From contig CAYOSF010000014.1 in NCBI GenBank assembly GCA_964406605.1, positions 1 to 64,000 of the forward strand: a stretch of DNA of 64,000 nucleotides, read 5' to 3'. The notes below the pieces were generated by a model. That model did no database searches and was not told the origin of the DNA. It saw only the letters and a program-made list of their open reading frames with translations. The first letter of the stretch is position 1, and every line of letters begins with the position of its first letter. Both the position numbers and the translations under genes were made by a program. Positions 44,074-52,416 of this stretch are shown here, in pieces. Origin of the DNA: CAYOSF01 sp964406605. Lineage in GTDB: Bacteria; Chloroflexota; Dehalococcoidia; DSTF01; RBG-16-68-14.

Positions 44074-44733
44074 CTACTTGAGGGTCTGGCCGATCTCCTT
44101 GGCCAGGGCGTCCGCACCGGCGGGACTCTCTCCGGCGCTCACCGAGGCCAGGACAGGGATGCCCGGTAGCACGGCTGCCGGCGTCCACCGCTTCGCCTTC
44201 TCGTCCCAGCAGGCAATCCGTCGGTCGGTCACGACGACGTTCGTTGCTCCTCCATCATTGGACGCCAGGAGATCTCGATAGGCCGCCTGCACCTCTGGGC
44301 CATCGTAGAGCGCGTCGGCAGGTGGAACACGCGTCTCACGGTCCTCGTATTCCGGGAGCGTTCGGGCGCGGAAGCGCGCCTCCTCATGATCGACCTCGCC
44401 GCGCAGGGGGAGCATCCGGTACTCCTGCTTCTCTGGGTCTCGGACGCGAGCCCAGGCCAGACGGCCGGCCAGAGCTGCGACAACGTCCCGCACCTCGCTT
44501 TGGGGCCGTCCTACCAGGGAGGACACGACCTCACCTCCTACCGCGCCGCCCAGGTGCTCGGCAAGCGCCGCAATGTCTACATCGACGGTTGAACCGTCCA
44601 CGTAGACACGCAGACCGGGCGCCTCTTTCGCCGCGCCCGCCTTGGCCGTCTCTCGAAGCTCCTTGGCGGGCACCTTCGGCAGGTAGATAGGCCGTGTGGA
44701 GATGGGGTTCTTGCGCTTTGGTCGTACTGCCAT
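44074..44733 (-). CDS. Unrecognised protein, last gene of the Fe-S/PHP operon
   Basis: A 219-residue soluble protein. The N-terminus is basic (VRPKRKNPISTRPIYLPKVP), the middle has a Gly-rich VDIAALAEHLGGAVGGEVV, and the C-terminal half includes GATNVVVTDRRIACWDEKAK, then WTPAAVLPGIPVLASVS. No catalytic motif or family is apparent to me. It starts 4 nt after the PHP gene stop, so it is translationally linked with that enzyme. Its function must come from the operon as a whole. Confidence 0.6.
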   Translation of the reverse strand: MAVRPKRKNPISTRPIYLPKVPAKELRETAKAGAAKEAPGLRVYVDGSTVDVDIAALAEHLGGAVGGEVVSSLVGRPQSEVRDVVAALAGRLAWARVRDPEKQEYRMLPLRGEVDHEEARFRARTLPEYEDRETRVPPADALYDGPEVQAAYRDLLASNDGGATNVVVTDRRIACWDEKAKRWTPAAVLPGIPVLASVSAGESPAGADALAKEIGQTLK

Positions 44734-44737
44734 GCTC

Positions 44738-45454
44738 TCACTCCTTGACTTCGGTCGGTGCGGCTCCAGCGGGAGCAGAAGTCAGCTCCTGAACCCGTTT
44801 GTTGGCCAGTCCCTCCGATGCCCAGTCCCCTCCTCGACACCGACCAGCCTTGATCGCTGCCACCACGTCTCGCTCGTCCTTGATCTCGTCTGCGAACACG
44901 GTGAAGCAAGCGGCCACGTCCATCAGGCGGTGCGTATCGCTGCCGCCGGTTGTCGGCAGGTCCAGACGCCGGGCCAGCTCGGCAGCCATCCGGCGCTGGG
45001 GCGCCGCTTCGAGCCCGCTGTGCACCTCCACGGCGTCGACCAGGCGTGGCCGGTAGCGCCCCGCCGTCTCCTCCCAGAACGCCTCGCCGGACCGCGCCTG
45101 CCGCGTGGTCGGGAGCGCAGCGCGGAAGGGGTGCGCGGCGACGATGACGCCGCCGGCCTCATCGACGTCAGCCCGAAGCTCCTCGAGCGTCGGGAGCCGG
45201 TTCCAGCGGCGCGGCCCCTCAAGCCCGAAGACCAGCATGTGCCCCACATCGGTATCCACCTCGACACCTCCGATGACCGCGAAACCGTGGCGCCGACGCA
45301 GCATTTCGATCTTCTCCGGGTCCCAGAGCTGGTTGTGCTCGGTGATCGCTATGCCGTCCAGTCCCCAGTGCCGGGCGCGTTTGATGAGGTCTGACGGATC
45401 GAGGTGGCTGTCGCCGGACCCCCACCCGGTGTGGTTGTGGAGGTCGATGAGCAT
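44738..45454 (-). CDS. PHP-domain phosphoesterase
   Basis: A 238-residue metal-dependent hydrolase of the PHP (polymerase and histidinol phosphatase) fold. Motif I is MLIDLHNHTGWGSGD, motif II is GLDGIAITEHNQL, then GGVEVDTDVGHMLVFG, VIVAAHPFR and GGSDTHRL supply the remaining His, Glu and Asp metal ligands, a full set. PHP enzymes hydrolyse phosphoesters such as AMP, histidinol phosphate or nucleic-acid ends. The start is ATG at 45454 or GTG at 45469; neither has a strong Shine-Dalgarno site. It lies in a Fe-S protein operon, which is unusual. Confidence 0.88.
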   Translation of the reverse strand: MLIDLHNHTGWGSGDSHLDPSDLIKRARHWGLDGIAITEHNQLWDPEKIEMLRRRHGFAVIGGVEVDTDVGHMLVFGLEGPRRWNRLPTLEELRADVDEAGGVIVAAHPFRAALPTTRQARSGEAFWEETAGRYRPRLVDAVEVHSGLEAAPQRRMAAELARRLDLPTTGGSDTHRLMDVAACFTVFADEIKDERDVVAAIKAGRCRGGDWASEGLANKRVQELTSAPAGAAPTEVKE

Positions 45455-45485
45455 GCCCCGATCTGCCACGTCTGCCGGGCGAGCG

Positions 45486-46061
45486 TCAGGCCCGTACTAC
45501 CCTGAACTGACAGTATTCGTCAGCAGGCATGGTGGCGCCCATCGTGACGTTGACGTCGAACCCGAAATGCTTGAAGGCCACCTCGCACGCTGCAACGCAG
45601 GCGGCCTTGCAGTGGAGCTGGTTCGCGAACTCCTCTCCGATGGTCTCCTGTATCGCCTTGAAGTAGCCGCAGAAGGGCATCTTGAAGACGAGGCCCTGCG
45701 CCCCATTCTCCACGATGGGCACGGTGTAGATCGGCTGCGTACTGAGATATGCGATCTCGATGTAGCGCTGGGAGAGGAAGGGGAACCTAAGCTCCTCAAT
45801 GCCCTCGGCCGCCTCTTTCAGCACTTCGAACGTGCGGTCCGGGTGCTGTTCGCCGACCTCCAGGACGCGCTCCATCCAACGGCGGCCGAAATCGCCGAAG
45901 AACGCAGCGGCCTGCGCCTCGTCAGGCACGCCGCCGGGGCTGTCGCCGGCGATCTTCTGGAGCTCTCCGCGCAGCACATCCGGGCCGAACTCCTGCTCCA
46001 ACTGCTGCACCATCTCCTCCGCCAGGTCCCACGAGCGGCTCTTCGTATCGGTAGCGGTCAT
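45486..46061 (-). CDS. Unrecognised Cys-containing protein in the Fe-S/PHP operon
   Basis: A 191-residue protein. The N-terminal half is helical and acidic. The C-terminal part reads LVFKMPFCGYFKAIQETIG, then LHCKAACVAACEVAFKHFGF and DEYCQFRVVRA. The Cys spacing and late D-x-Y-C-Q-F recall L-2-amino-thiazoline-4-carboxylate-hydrolase-like and V4R-type small proteins, but I cannot confirm this. The five Cys could bind a metal cluster. The ATG at 46061 overlaps the ferredoxin stop (ATGA), so it is made together with that ferredoxin. Confidence 0.6.
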   Translation of the reverse strand: MTATDTKSRSWDLAEEMVQQLEQEFGPDVLRGELQKIAGDSPGGVPDEAQAAAFFGDFGRRWMERVLEVGEQHPDRTFEVLKEAAEGIEELRFPFLSQRYIEIAYLSTQPIYTVPIVENGAQGLVFKMPFCGYFKAIQETIGEEFANQLHCKAACVAACEVAFKHFGFDVNVTMGATMPADEYCQFRVVRA

Positions 46062-46327
46062 GCCGGCACCCCCTCGGGCATCGCGACGGTGAGGGCATCC
46101 GCGGGACAAACCTCGACGCACTTCATGCAGCCGGTGCACTTGTCGCGGTAGGTGGCTGTCAGCACGTAGGCGCCCGGCTCCTTCTTGTCGGTCAGCTCGC
46201 CGCGGACCATCTTCACGGTATGAACCATGAAGACGGCGGGCGGGCAGATCCGGAGGCAGCGCTTGCAGTCGAACGGAGTGGTGCAGCGCTCCCGGTCGAT
46301 GGTGATGACAGGGTTGACTGGGTTCAT
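46058..46327 (-). CDS. Two-cluster 4Fe-4S ferredoxin
   Basis: An 89-residue ferredoxin with RCTTPFDCKRCLRICP (unusual five-residue first gap) and KCTGCMKCVEVCP, giving two cubane binding sites. It would transfer low-potential electrons to or from the other operon products. The ATG at 46327 has GGAGG 10 nt upstream; the ATG at 46336 is too close to that site. It overlaps the next gene by 4 nt and lies about 20 nt after the larger Fe-S protein. Confidence 0.9.
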   Translation of the reverse strand: MNPVNPVITIDRERCTTPFDCKRCLRICPPAVFMVHTVKMVRGELTDKKEPGAYVLTATYRDKCTGCMKCVEVCPADALTVAMPEGVPA

Positions 46328-46346
46328 GGCCGTCATTCCTCCGTCT

Positions 46347-47183
46347 CTACCAAACCTGCTGGAGGGCCACGTACTGCTTCCGCGGCACCAAGTCGATCGC
46401 CTTGCGGTTGCAGGCGGTCATGCAGAGCCCGCAGCCGAAGCACACCATCGGGTCGATGTTGGGCTTGTCGATCGTGGACTCGTACTTAAGGGCGTTGAAC
46501 TGGCACCGGCCTAGGCATTCGCCGCAGCCGTTGCACTTCTCGTAATCCACTTCGCAGATGTACTCGCCCTTCACCAATTGGTAGTTGAGGCCGTAGTCGA
46601 CGCGCATCCGGATGGGACCGCAGTCCGGGTAGTCACAGTTGCAGAGGCCGCCGATGAAGTCGCCGCCCTCCTGCATCAAGATGTGGACCATGCCTCGCTG
46701 GTCCCAGTACTCAAGCCACTCCGCGGCCTGCTTCGGGCTCAAGAACTCGACGCCACCACGATAGCGCTCCGGCCAGCGTTCCCACTTGAACATGCCGGTG
46801 CCCAGGCCCATGCAACTGAACTCGTTGACGTTGTTCTCTTCCTCACCCCGCGTGTTCTTGCGGCAGATGCAGTGCATGATGCCTATTGGCGTCCCGACGT
46901 CCTGCAGCAGTTCGATGCAGTCTTGCAGCGGCGCCACTTGGGTGCCCGGCCGGGTGGCATGGCGCTCGTTGAGCTTCTTGATGATCTGGGAATAGGTATC
47001 CAGGTCGCCGTCCGCCTTCGCCTGGATTGCCTCGTTCAGACCGGGGCCGAGGCTCTGCGCGTCGCCTCTGAACGCGCTCCTCTTGGCGTCGGGCTCCCGG
47101 AGCTTGTACATCCGGTTGGCGTAGTTCTTCGGGTGCTTGTACCAGACGGTGCCGTCGCCGAGCCAATCGCACATTCGACACAT
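46347..47183 (-). CDS. Iron-sulfur redox protein with C-terminal ferredoxin domain
   Basis: A 278-residue protein. The N-terminus has CRMCDW. The middle contains IMHCICRKNTRG, a C-x-G-L-G-TGM segment and GLCNCDYPDCG, the CxC/CNC pattern seen in several anaerobic redox proteins ahead of a ferredoxin domain. The C-terminus has KCNGCGECLGRCQF and CFGCGLCMTACN, two further 4Fe-4S sites. It probably acts as electron acceptor or donor in a cytoplasmic complex with the products downstream. AAGGAGG lies 9 nt before the ATG at 47183, and it is the first gene of the five-gene operon 47183-44074. Confidence 0.85.
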   Translation of the reverse strand: MCRMCDWLGDGTVWYKHPKNYANRMYKLREPDAKRSAFRGDAQSLGPGLNEAIQAKADGDLDTYSQIIKKLNERHATRPGTQVAPLQDCIELLQDVGTPIGIMHCICRKNTRGEEENNVNEFSCMGLGTGMFKWERWPERYRGGVEFLSPKQAAEWLEYWDQRGMVHILMQEGGDFIGGLCNCDYPDCGPIRMRVDYGLNYQLVKGEYICEVDYEKCNGCGECLGRCQFNALKYESTIDKPNIDPMVCFGCGLCMTACNRKAIDLVPRKQYVALQQVW

Positions 47184-47536
47184 AGGCCAGCGCCTCCTTC
47201 CCTCTGCTGGAGCCGGGCCGGGATCATGCCCCCCGGGGCACCGGCCTCGTCTCAATGCGGAAGTGAGATTTGCTACAGGCTACACGCGCGCCCGGCAGGC
47301 GGGCAAGAGCCGAACGGCACGTTCGGGCTGTGTACCGGGCCGGGCAGACCATCCATGGCCACCGGGCTGCACGCACCTGGCAGTGCCAACGAGGAATTCG
47401 TTTCGCAAAAACGCCCTTTTTCTGCATATGCCGATTAGCATTTGGTAGGGCGCTATTCAGGTCCGGGCGCCACATTAGCACATGCGTTCGGACGGCGCAA
47501 GTGCTTCATGGCTTGCGAACCGGCGCGATCAGTAGC
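47184..47536. promoter_or_regulatory. Intergenic, promoter region of the Fe-S/PHP operon
   Basis: About 350 bases, of which 47395-47450 is the only AT-richer patch. It includes short A and T runs around CGCCC and a small inverted repeat ATGC-N6-GCAT near 47426-47439. No gene is convincing. The operon promoter on the minus strand is expected here. Confidence 0.4.
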
Positions 47537-48595
47537 TCACCCACCTGCGGCTCCGCGGCTGCGGGCCCTGATGAAGACGACGACGCCGACCACCACCACC
47601 AGACCAAGCCCCGCGGCCAACACGTACCACCACGCCGAGATGCCCCCTCCGCCGTCTTCTTCCGCGCCACCGCCGCCGGCCTCTGTCGGCGCGACGGCCG
47701 TCTCCGCAGCCGTGCCCGTCGGCTCCAAAGCGGTCTCCCGGGGCGTGCTCGTCGGTCCTTCCTCCGCTGCCGCGGCGGGGATGTCACCGCACGCCACGTG
47801 CGTGTTGGGGTCGTCGCGCGATTGCTGGACGTTGACCGCGAGGTTGCCGGTCTGCAGATCGCTCAGCGGCACGTCGAGCACCGTCGCAGATATGCCCCCT
47901 CTGGCATCCTGCAGGGCGTACGCCACAGCCCCCAACTCGGCGCAGGAGCCTTCGTGGATGCTGACGGGCTGCGGCACGCCCTCGGGACCGGGCATGGAGA
48001 GCGAGACCGTGACGGCCGTCCGGTCGCCGAATCCCAGCAGTTGCGCCCAACCCGGTATCTGACCGGTCGGGTGATCGGGCGCCAACTGCACGGAGACCGT
48101 GTTGGCTCCCACCTCAGCGAGGAAAGCGGCAGTCTCGGAGTCGCTCACGTCGAAATCGAACCGCTGCTGCGCGATCTTGTCGCCGCTCAGCTCAACGAGG
48201 TAGGACGAGACGAACCTCTCCGCCCCCGCCCCGCGTACCATGTCCGATTCGATCTGGGCGGAACCGGTCACCATGCTGCCGGAGACCTCTGAGCTGACGA
48301 TCGTGATGTGAATGTTGTCGGCAACGTAGAACTCCACCGCGTTTCGGATGGCGCCCTTGCCGCCGCACTCGACCGGCGCGCACGGAACGATACCGGCGAA
48401 AACGGCGCCGTCAGCGTAGAGCTCCATCACGGCATCCACGTCGCCGCGGTTAAAGGCGTCGACACCCTGGTTGAGAATATCGGCCGGGTCTGCCTGGGCC
48501 GACGCCGGACTGGCGCCGTCCCGCAGCCCCCAAGCGCCCGCGAGGAGCACCACTGCTACCAGCGACGCCGTGAGCGTGAGGATTCCTGTACGCAT
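47537..48595 (-). CDS. Secreted, membrane-anchored protein with SnoaL-like and CHRD-like domains
   Basis: A 352-residue protein with a signal peptide (LTLTASLVAVVLLAGAWGL) and a C-terminal transmembrane anchor (WWYVLAAGLGLVVVVGVVVF) followed by Arg residues. Residues 35-140 look like a SnoaL/NTF2-type fold (NQGVDAFNRGDVDAVMELYA and GKGAIRNAVEFYV). Residues 170-280 look CHRD-like (VQLAPDHPTGQ, IHEGSCAELGAVAY, THVACGDIP). A Thr/Glu/Pro linker precedes the anchor. Ligand unknown; probably a cell-surface binding protein. The ATG at 48595 has GGAGG upstream. Confidence 0.75.
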   Translation of the reverse strand: MRTGILTLTASLVAVVLLAGAWGLRDGASPASAQADPADILNQGVDAFNRGDVDAVMELYADGAVFAGIVPCAPVECGGKGAIRNAVEFYVADNIHITIVSSEVSGSMVTGSAQIESDMVRGAGAERFVSSYLVELSGDKIAQQRFDFDVSDSETAAFLAEVGANTVSVQLAPDHPTGQIPGWAQLLGFGDRTAVTVSLSMPGPEGVPQPVSIHEGSCAELGAVAYALQDARGGISATVLDVPLSDLQTGNLAVNVQQSRDDPNTHVACGDIPAAAAEEGPTSTPRETALEPTGTAAETAVAPTEAGGGGAEEDGGGGISAWWYVLAAGLGLVVVVGVVVFIRARSRGAAGG

Positions 48596-48877
48596 GACCT
48601 TCTGCCTCCTGCTGTCACAAGACACGCCCCCCCGGCGCGACCGCATCCTACACAGTCGCAGTCTGAGCGACAAGCCGTCGCGGAATCGCGAGCCGGCTTC
48701 GAGGTACTGCCGGCGCAAGCGACCGGCCTGCTCACCGCTCTCAGCATACCGCGCGTGCGCACGGGCTGTTGAAGGAGCACCGAGGATCTGGGTATCGTAG
48801 CTCACGAGGTGGGAACGCCATGAACGAACAGAGCGAGGCCAAGAGCAGAAGCTCCGACGGATGAAGGGAGGCTACGG
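48596..48877. other. Intergenic, divergent
   Basis: About 280 bases between divergent genes, holding their promoters. No gene or clear operator seen. Confidence 0.4.
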
Positions 48878-49672
48878 ATGAAGATCAGCGCGAACGGGAT
48901 CCAGCAAAGCTACGAGCTGGCCGGGCAGGGAACCTGCCTGGTACTGATCCACGGGGCGGGCGACAACCTCCATATGTGGTGGGAGCAGGTGCCGGTGCTG
49001 TCGGAGCGGTTCCGGGTGCTCACCTACGACGTGCGCGGCTTCGGGGAGACCGAGTTCCCGGAGTCCGAGATAAGCATGGACCTGCTGGGCGACGACCTGT
49101 ACGAGCTGCTGCGCGCCCTCGATATCGACGGCGCGTACGTGCTTGGCTACTCGATGGGCGGGCGCATCGGGCTCCAGGTCGCCCTGCAACACCCCGAGAT
49201 GGTGAAGGCGCTCGTCCTGGCCAACAGCGGCGTGGGCGCCGCCCCGCGCCGGCCCGACGCGGAGGAGCGGCGGCGCGCCATGGTCTCGATGCTGGAGGCC
49301 GGAGACATCGAGGCGATATCCGAGCAGATGGCGGTGAACTCGTTTTCGCCCGGCTTCAAGGAGCGCAACCCGAAGCAGTTCCAGCGCTACAAGGACGTGA
49401 AGCTGCGCAACGACCCGGGCGGGTTCGCTCGGTTGTGGGGAGCGATGGGCACGGCCTCGCCGCCCGCGCTGGGCGACCTCACCTGCCGGGTCCTGATCAT
49501 TGCGGGCGACAAGGACGGCTACATGCCGCTGGAGGGAGCGCGGGCCTCCCAGGCCGCCATCCCGGGCAGTCGTCTGGAGATCCTGCCCACCGGCCACGCC
49601 GCCGCCATCGAGGCGCCGGAGGACTTCAACCGGATCGTGCTGGAGTTCTTGGCGGGTGTGGAAAGCGGGTAG
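48878..49672 (+). CDS. Alpha/beta-hydrolase
   Basis: A 264-residue hydrolase. Oxyanion loop LVLIHGAGDN, nucleophile elbow VLGYSMGGRIG (Ser), catalytic Asp in IAGDKDGYMP and catalytic His in PTGHAAAIEAP. The family includes esterases, C-C hydrolases and lactonases of aromatic catabolism; substrate not evident. A GGAGG site precedes the ATG at 48878. Confidence 0.9.
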   Translation: MKISANGIQQSYELAGQGTCLVLIHGAGDNLHMWWEQVPVLSERFRVLTYDVRGFGETEFPESEISMDLLGDDLYELLRALDIDGAYVLGYSMGGRIGLQVALQHPEMVKALVLANSGVGAAPRRPDAEERRRAMVSMLEAGDIEAISEQMAVNSFSPGFKERNPKQFQRYKDVKLRNDPGGFARLWGAMGTASPPALGDLTCRVLIIAGDKDGYMPLEGARASQAAIPGSRLEILPTGHAAAIEAPEDFNRIVLEFLAGVESG

Positions 49673-49747
49673 GGCTCACGGCCCCATGGCCAAGGTGGGT
49701 GAGCGAGAACTGGTATTGTGAAACGGCCCTTCTCGAGTTTGGCCAGA

Positions 49748-50578
49748 TTAGGCCAAGTCTCTGGATTTCAGCAGATCCACTACGGTGTCCACTATCGTGG
49801 ATGACTTGTAGACGATGCCGAGATCAAGCATTTCTCTGGTGGTTACTACGGGCACGTTGGCGGCCGGGATCGATACGAAGTCTATCTTGCCGTGCTCTTT
49901 TCGAAAGGCCACCTCCGCTATCATGCCCAGCAAGAGTACACGGGTCCCGAAACGGAAGCCCTTCTTCGTCGAGTAACCTCCTGTGTTGCAGATGAGCACC
50001 GGACTGCCGCTGGACCCCGGAAACACTGACGCGTCCACCAGGAAGACGGGCTGTCCACCATAGTCCAACTGTGGGGGCGTCGCCGTGGTGCCTCTCCGGG
50101 CTATCGGCATGAGGTTATGCGTGTCGTAGATACCGCTTGGGTAGCCTACGAACAGAACTTCCTCGATGGCGTCCAGCTCACTGATCTGATCACGGCTGGG
50201 AACCAGGGAGTTAGGCAGCATTCTGAGGAAGAGGCTTTTCCCTTCAGCATGTGCCTTCTCCACGATCGGGGCGATAGGCATGACCGCAACATCGATGGTC
50301 CCTTCGGGGTGCCCATGCCATGCCGAGGTCACATCTTCGAGCGTGACGTCAAGCCGCTCTCCGATTTTCGGCTGGCTGCCTTCTCTCAGCGTGAAGAAGA
50401 ACCGCACTTGCTTGGCCTCGGCCAACACATGCTTGTTTGTGACAAGGACGGGCAGCATCTTCCCGTTCCACTCGTACTGGAATAGGAACGCGGTGGCGGT
50501 TCCTAGGCCGCTAGGACCGGTAACTTCCAGTCTGATTGTGCTGAAGAAGATCTGTTCATGAGGTGTTGTGACTTGCAT
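49748..50578 (-). CDS. Chymotrypsin-fold serine protease domain protein (orphan)
   Basis: A 276-residue protein without signal peptide. A full catalytic triad is visible: His in VLVTNKHVLAE, Asp in TIDVAVMPIAP, and Ser in DASVFPGSSGSPVL, as in the trypsin-like/V8-like group. It has no PDZ domain and no membrane segment, so it is a cytoplasmic stand-alone protease, unlike most DegP-type proteases. Codon use is more AT-tolerant than the neighbours, suggesting transfer. No partner gene is adjacent. Such orphans occur in some defence or toxin modules, but nothing here proves that. Confidence 0.78.
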   Translation of the reverse strand: MQVTTPHEQIFFSTIRLEVTGPSGLGTATAFLFQYEWNGKMLPVLVTNKHVLAEAKQVRFFFTLREGSQPKIGERLDVTLEDVTSAWHGHPEGTIDVAVMPIAPIVEKAHAEGKSLFLRMLPNSLVPSRDQISELDAIEEVLFVGYPSGIYDTHNLMPIARRGTTATPPQLDYGGQPVFLVDASVFPGSSGSPVLICNTGGYSTKKGFRFGTRVLLLGMIAEVAFRKEHGKIDFVSIPAANVPVVTTREMLDLGIVYKSSTIVDTVVDLLKSRDLA

Positions 50579-51159
50579 GCTACTCCCTTCTCAACCCCTC
50601 CCTCATTTCCCCAGCGTGCTGGATGGCGAGTCAGGGCTGCGATTCTTTTCCGCTTCGCGGCGAGGCTGAAGGCCTCGCCTACGAAGAGAGGCCACGTCAC
50701 TCGGCCGCGTGCTGGAGCGCGGGGTGGAGCTGGAGGCCGAACCCGTCTGCCATGCGGGTGAGGTAGTTAGAGATGCCAGCCATGTCGCGCCTCCACCGCG
50801 GTGAAAAGAATGTCGCGCGGCCAGTATAGCGAAAGGGCCGAACCGAAGTCCGGCCCCTGCCACTGACACCCTATTGTACCGCAGACGGGGAAATGATGGA
50901 GGCGCGGCTTTCCAGCCGCGCCCGCGTCCGACAGATCCGAGGCTTGAAAGCCTCGGCTACGGCGCTACGGGTCGTCCTCTTGTCGGATCAGCCGGTCCAA
51001 TTCGGCCGGATCCATCCGCTTGACCATTGCCTCGACCTTTCGGTCATGCCGCCTATCATTCGACTGTCGAGAGTCCTTCCTGCGTCCATACTGCTTGAGG
51101 AAGTGCTGGACTCGATCCGAGAGATTGGTTCTGCGGTTGGCCACAGCTCCCGATTCCCC
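50579..51159. repeat. Intergenic region with three palindromic repeats
   Basis: Three hairpins: 50659-50679 (GGCGAGGC/GCCTCGCC, loop TGAAG), 50901-50922 (GGCGCGGCT/AGCCGCGCC) and 50938-50955 (CGAGGCTT/AAGCCTCG). The first and third are followed by related GCCTACGA and GGCTACGG tails, so they belong to one dispersed repeat family. The short ORF 50697-50783 lies between the first two. No other gene is evident. Confidence 0.7.
50697..50783 (-). CDS. Possible 28-residue small protein
   Basis: ATG at 50783 to TGA at 50697 encodes a 28-residue peptide beginning MAGISNYLTRMADGFGLQL, with GGAGG about 6 nt upstream. The pattern YLTRMADGFGLQL resembles the last helix of XRE-type antitoxins (L-x-R-x-A-x-x-x-G), so it may be the surviving end of a decayed HTH gene, or a real small protein. 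Evidence is thin. Confidence 0.3.
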   Translation of the reverse strand: MAGISNYLTRMADGFGLQLHPALQHAAE

Positions 51160-52368
51160 CTAGACGATCTCCAGCATGCGGTCGAGCGCTACCTTCGCCC
51201 AGCGCTTGGTCTCCTCCGGGACGACGATGCGGTTCACCACCTCGCCCCGGGCCAAGCTCTCGACCGCCCAGCAGAGGTAGGCCGGGTGGACGCGGTACAT
51301 GGTCGAGCACGGGCAGACGACGGGGTCCAGGCAGAAGACGGTCTTGTCCGGGTTCTCCTTGGCCAGACGGCTCACCAGGTTGATCTCGGTGCCGACGCCC
51401 CAGATGCTGCCCGGCGGCGACTCCGTCACCTTTCGCACGATCAGCTCCGTCGAGCCGTCGTAGTCGGCCGCCTGCACCACGTCCATGCGGCACTCGGGGT
51501 GGACGACGATCCGCACGTCCGGGAAGCGCTCCCGGGCGTCCTCGATCTGGTCGACGGTGAAGCGCTGGTGGACCGAGCAGTGGCCCTGCCAGAGGAGCGC
51601 CCGGCCTCGCTCGACATCGGCGTCGCTCATGCCGCCCAGCGAGCCGTAGGGCCTGGTGTAGTCCCACATCGGCATCTCGTCGAGCGGGATGCCCATCCTG
51701 AGCGCGGTGTTGCGGCCCAGGTGCTGGTCGGGGAAGAAGAAGACTCGCCGGTTCTGCCGGAAGGCCCACTCGAGCACCTTGCCTGCGTTGCTGGAGGTGC
51801 AAACCGCCCCGCCGCGCTCGCCCACGAACGCCTTCAGCGTCGCCGCCGAGTTGATGTAGGTGATGGGCACGATCTCGCCAGCGATGCCCGCTTCCTCCAG
51901 CTCCGCCCAGGCCGCGTAGACGTCCTCGGGCTCGGCCATGTCAGCCATCGAGCAGCCGGCGGCCAGGTTCGGCAGCACCACCTGCTGGTGAGGCGCGCTC
52001 AGGATGTCGGCCGCCTCGGCCATGAAGTGGACGCCGCAGAAGACGGTGTAGTCCGCCTCCTCGTGCCCGGCGGCCCACTGCGAGAGCTTGAGCGAGTCGC
52101 CCCGGTAGTCGGCGAACTGAATGATGTCCTCGCGCTGGTAGTGGTGGCCGAGGACGATGCAGCGCGAGCCGAGCCGCTCCCGCGCGACCCGGATGCGCTC
52201 GATGATCTCGGGCGCCCGCAGGTCCCAGTATTCGACCGGGATGTCCTGCTGCCAGTGGCCGAACGCGCGTTCCTGGCTGAGCGAGACCGTTTCGAGGCTG
52301 TCGCCCTCGCAGACGATGTCGGCGGGCGGGGCGACCCGTTGGGGAGTTGGGGCGCTGGCTGTAGTCAT
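51160..52368 (-). CDS. nadA: Quinolinate synthase A
   Basis: A 402-residue enzyme that condenses iminoaspartate with dihydroxyacetone phosphate to quinolinate, the first committed NAD precursor. It has the [4Fe-4S] cluster cysteines in NLAAGCSMAD, VHPECRMDVV and PVVCPCSTM, plus VLGHHYQRED, YINSAATLKA and FFPDQHLGRN. No nadB or nadC is adjacent, so the pathway genes are split. The ATG at 52368 lies downstream of a promoter with an overlapping 21-bp palindrome (52396-52416). Confidence 0.97.
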   Translation of the reverse strand: MTTASAPTPQRVAPPADIVCEGDSLETVSLSQERAFGHWQQDIPVEYWDLRAPEIIERIRVARERLGSRCIVLGHHYQREDIIQFADYRGDSLKLSQWAAGHEEADYTVFCGVHFMAEAADILSAPHQQVVLPNLAAGCSMADMAEPEDVYAAWAELEEAGIAGEIVPITYINSAATLKAFVGERGGAVCTSSNAGKVLEWAFRQNRRVFFFPDQHLGRNTALRMGIPLDEMPMWDYTRPYGSLGGMSDADVERGRALLWQGHCSVHQRFTVDQIEDARERFPDVRIVVHPECRMDVVQAADYDGSTELIVRKVTESPPGSIWGVGTEINLVSRLAKENPDKTVFCLDPVVCPCSTMYRVHPAYLCWAVESLARGEVVNRIVVPEETKRWAKVALDRMLEIV

Positions 52369-52375
52369 GAGGTAC

Positions 52376-52391
52376 TCCGTTCCAGAACGGA
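52376..52391 (-). other. Inverted repeat in the nadA leader
   Basis: TCCGTTC-CA-GAACGGA, perfect 7-bp arms, lies about 8 nt upstream of the nadA start codon, between the start codon and the 21-bp operator-like palindrome. It may form an mRNA hairpin near the ribosome binding site. Confidence 0.5.
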
Positions 52392-52395
52392 CGAA

Positions 52396-52416
52396 TTAGT
52401 GTACTAGTTACACTAA
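52396..52416 (-). promoter_or_regulatory. Operator-like 21-bp palindrome at the nadA promoter (candidate NrtR site)
   Basis: TTAGTGTA-N5-TACACTAA is a perfect 8-bp inverted repeat. Its last base coincides with the first base of the -10 box. Half-sites ending in ACTAA and a 21-bp palindromic length are features reported for NrtR, the Nudix-related repressor of NAD synthesis genes. Its place just downstream of the -10 fits repression of nadA. The regulator gene is not in this window. Confidence 0.6.
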
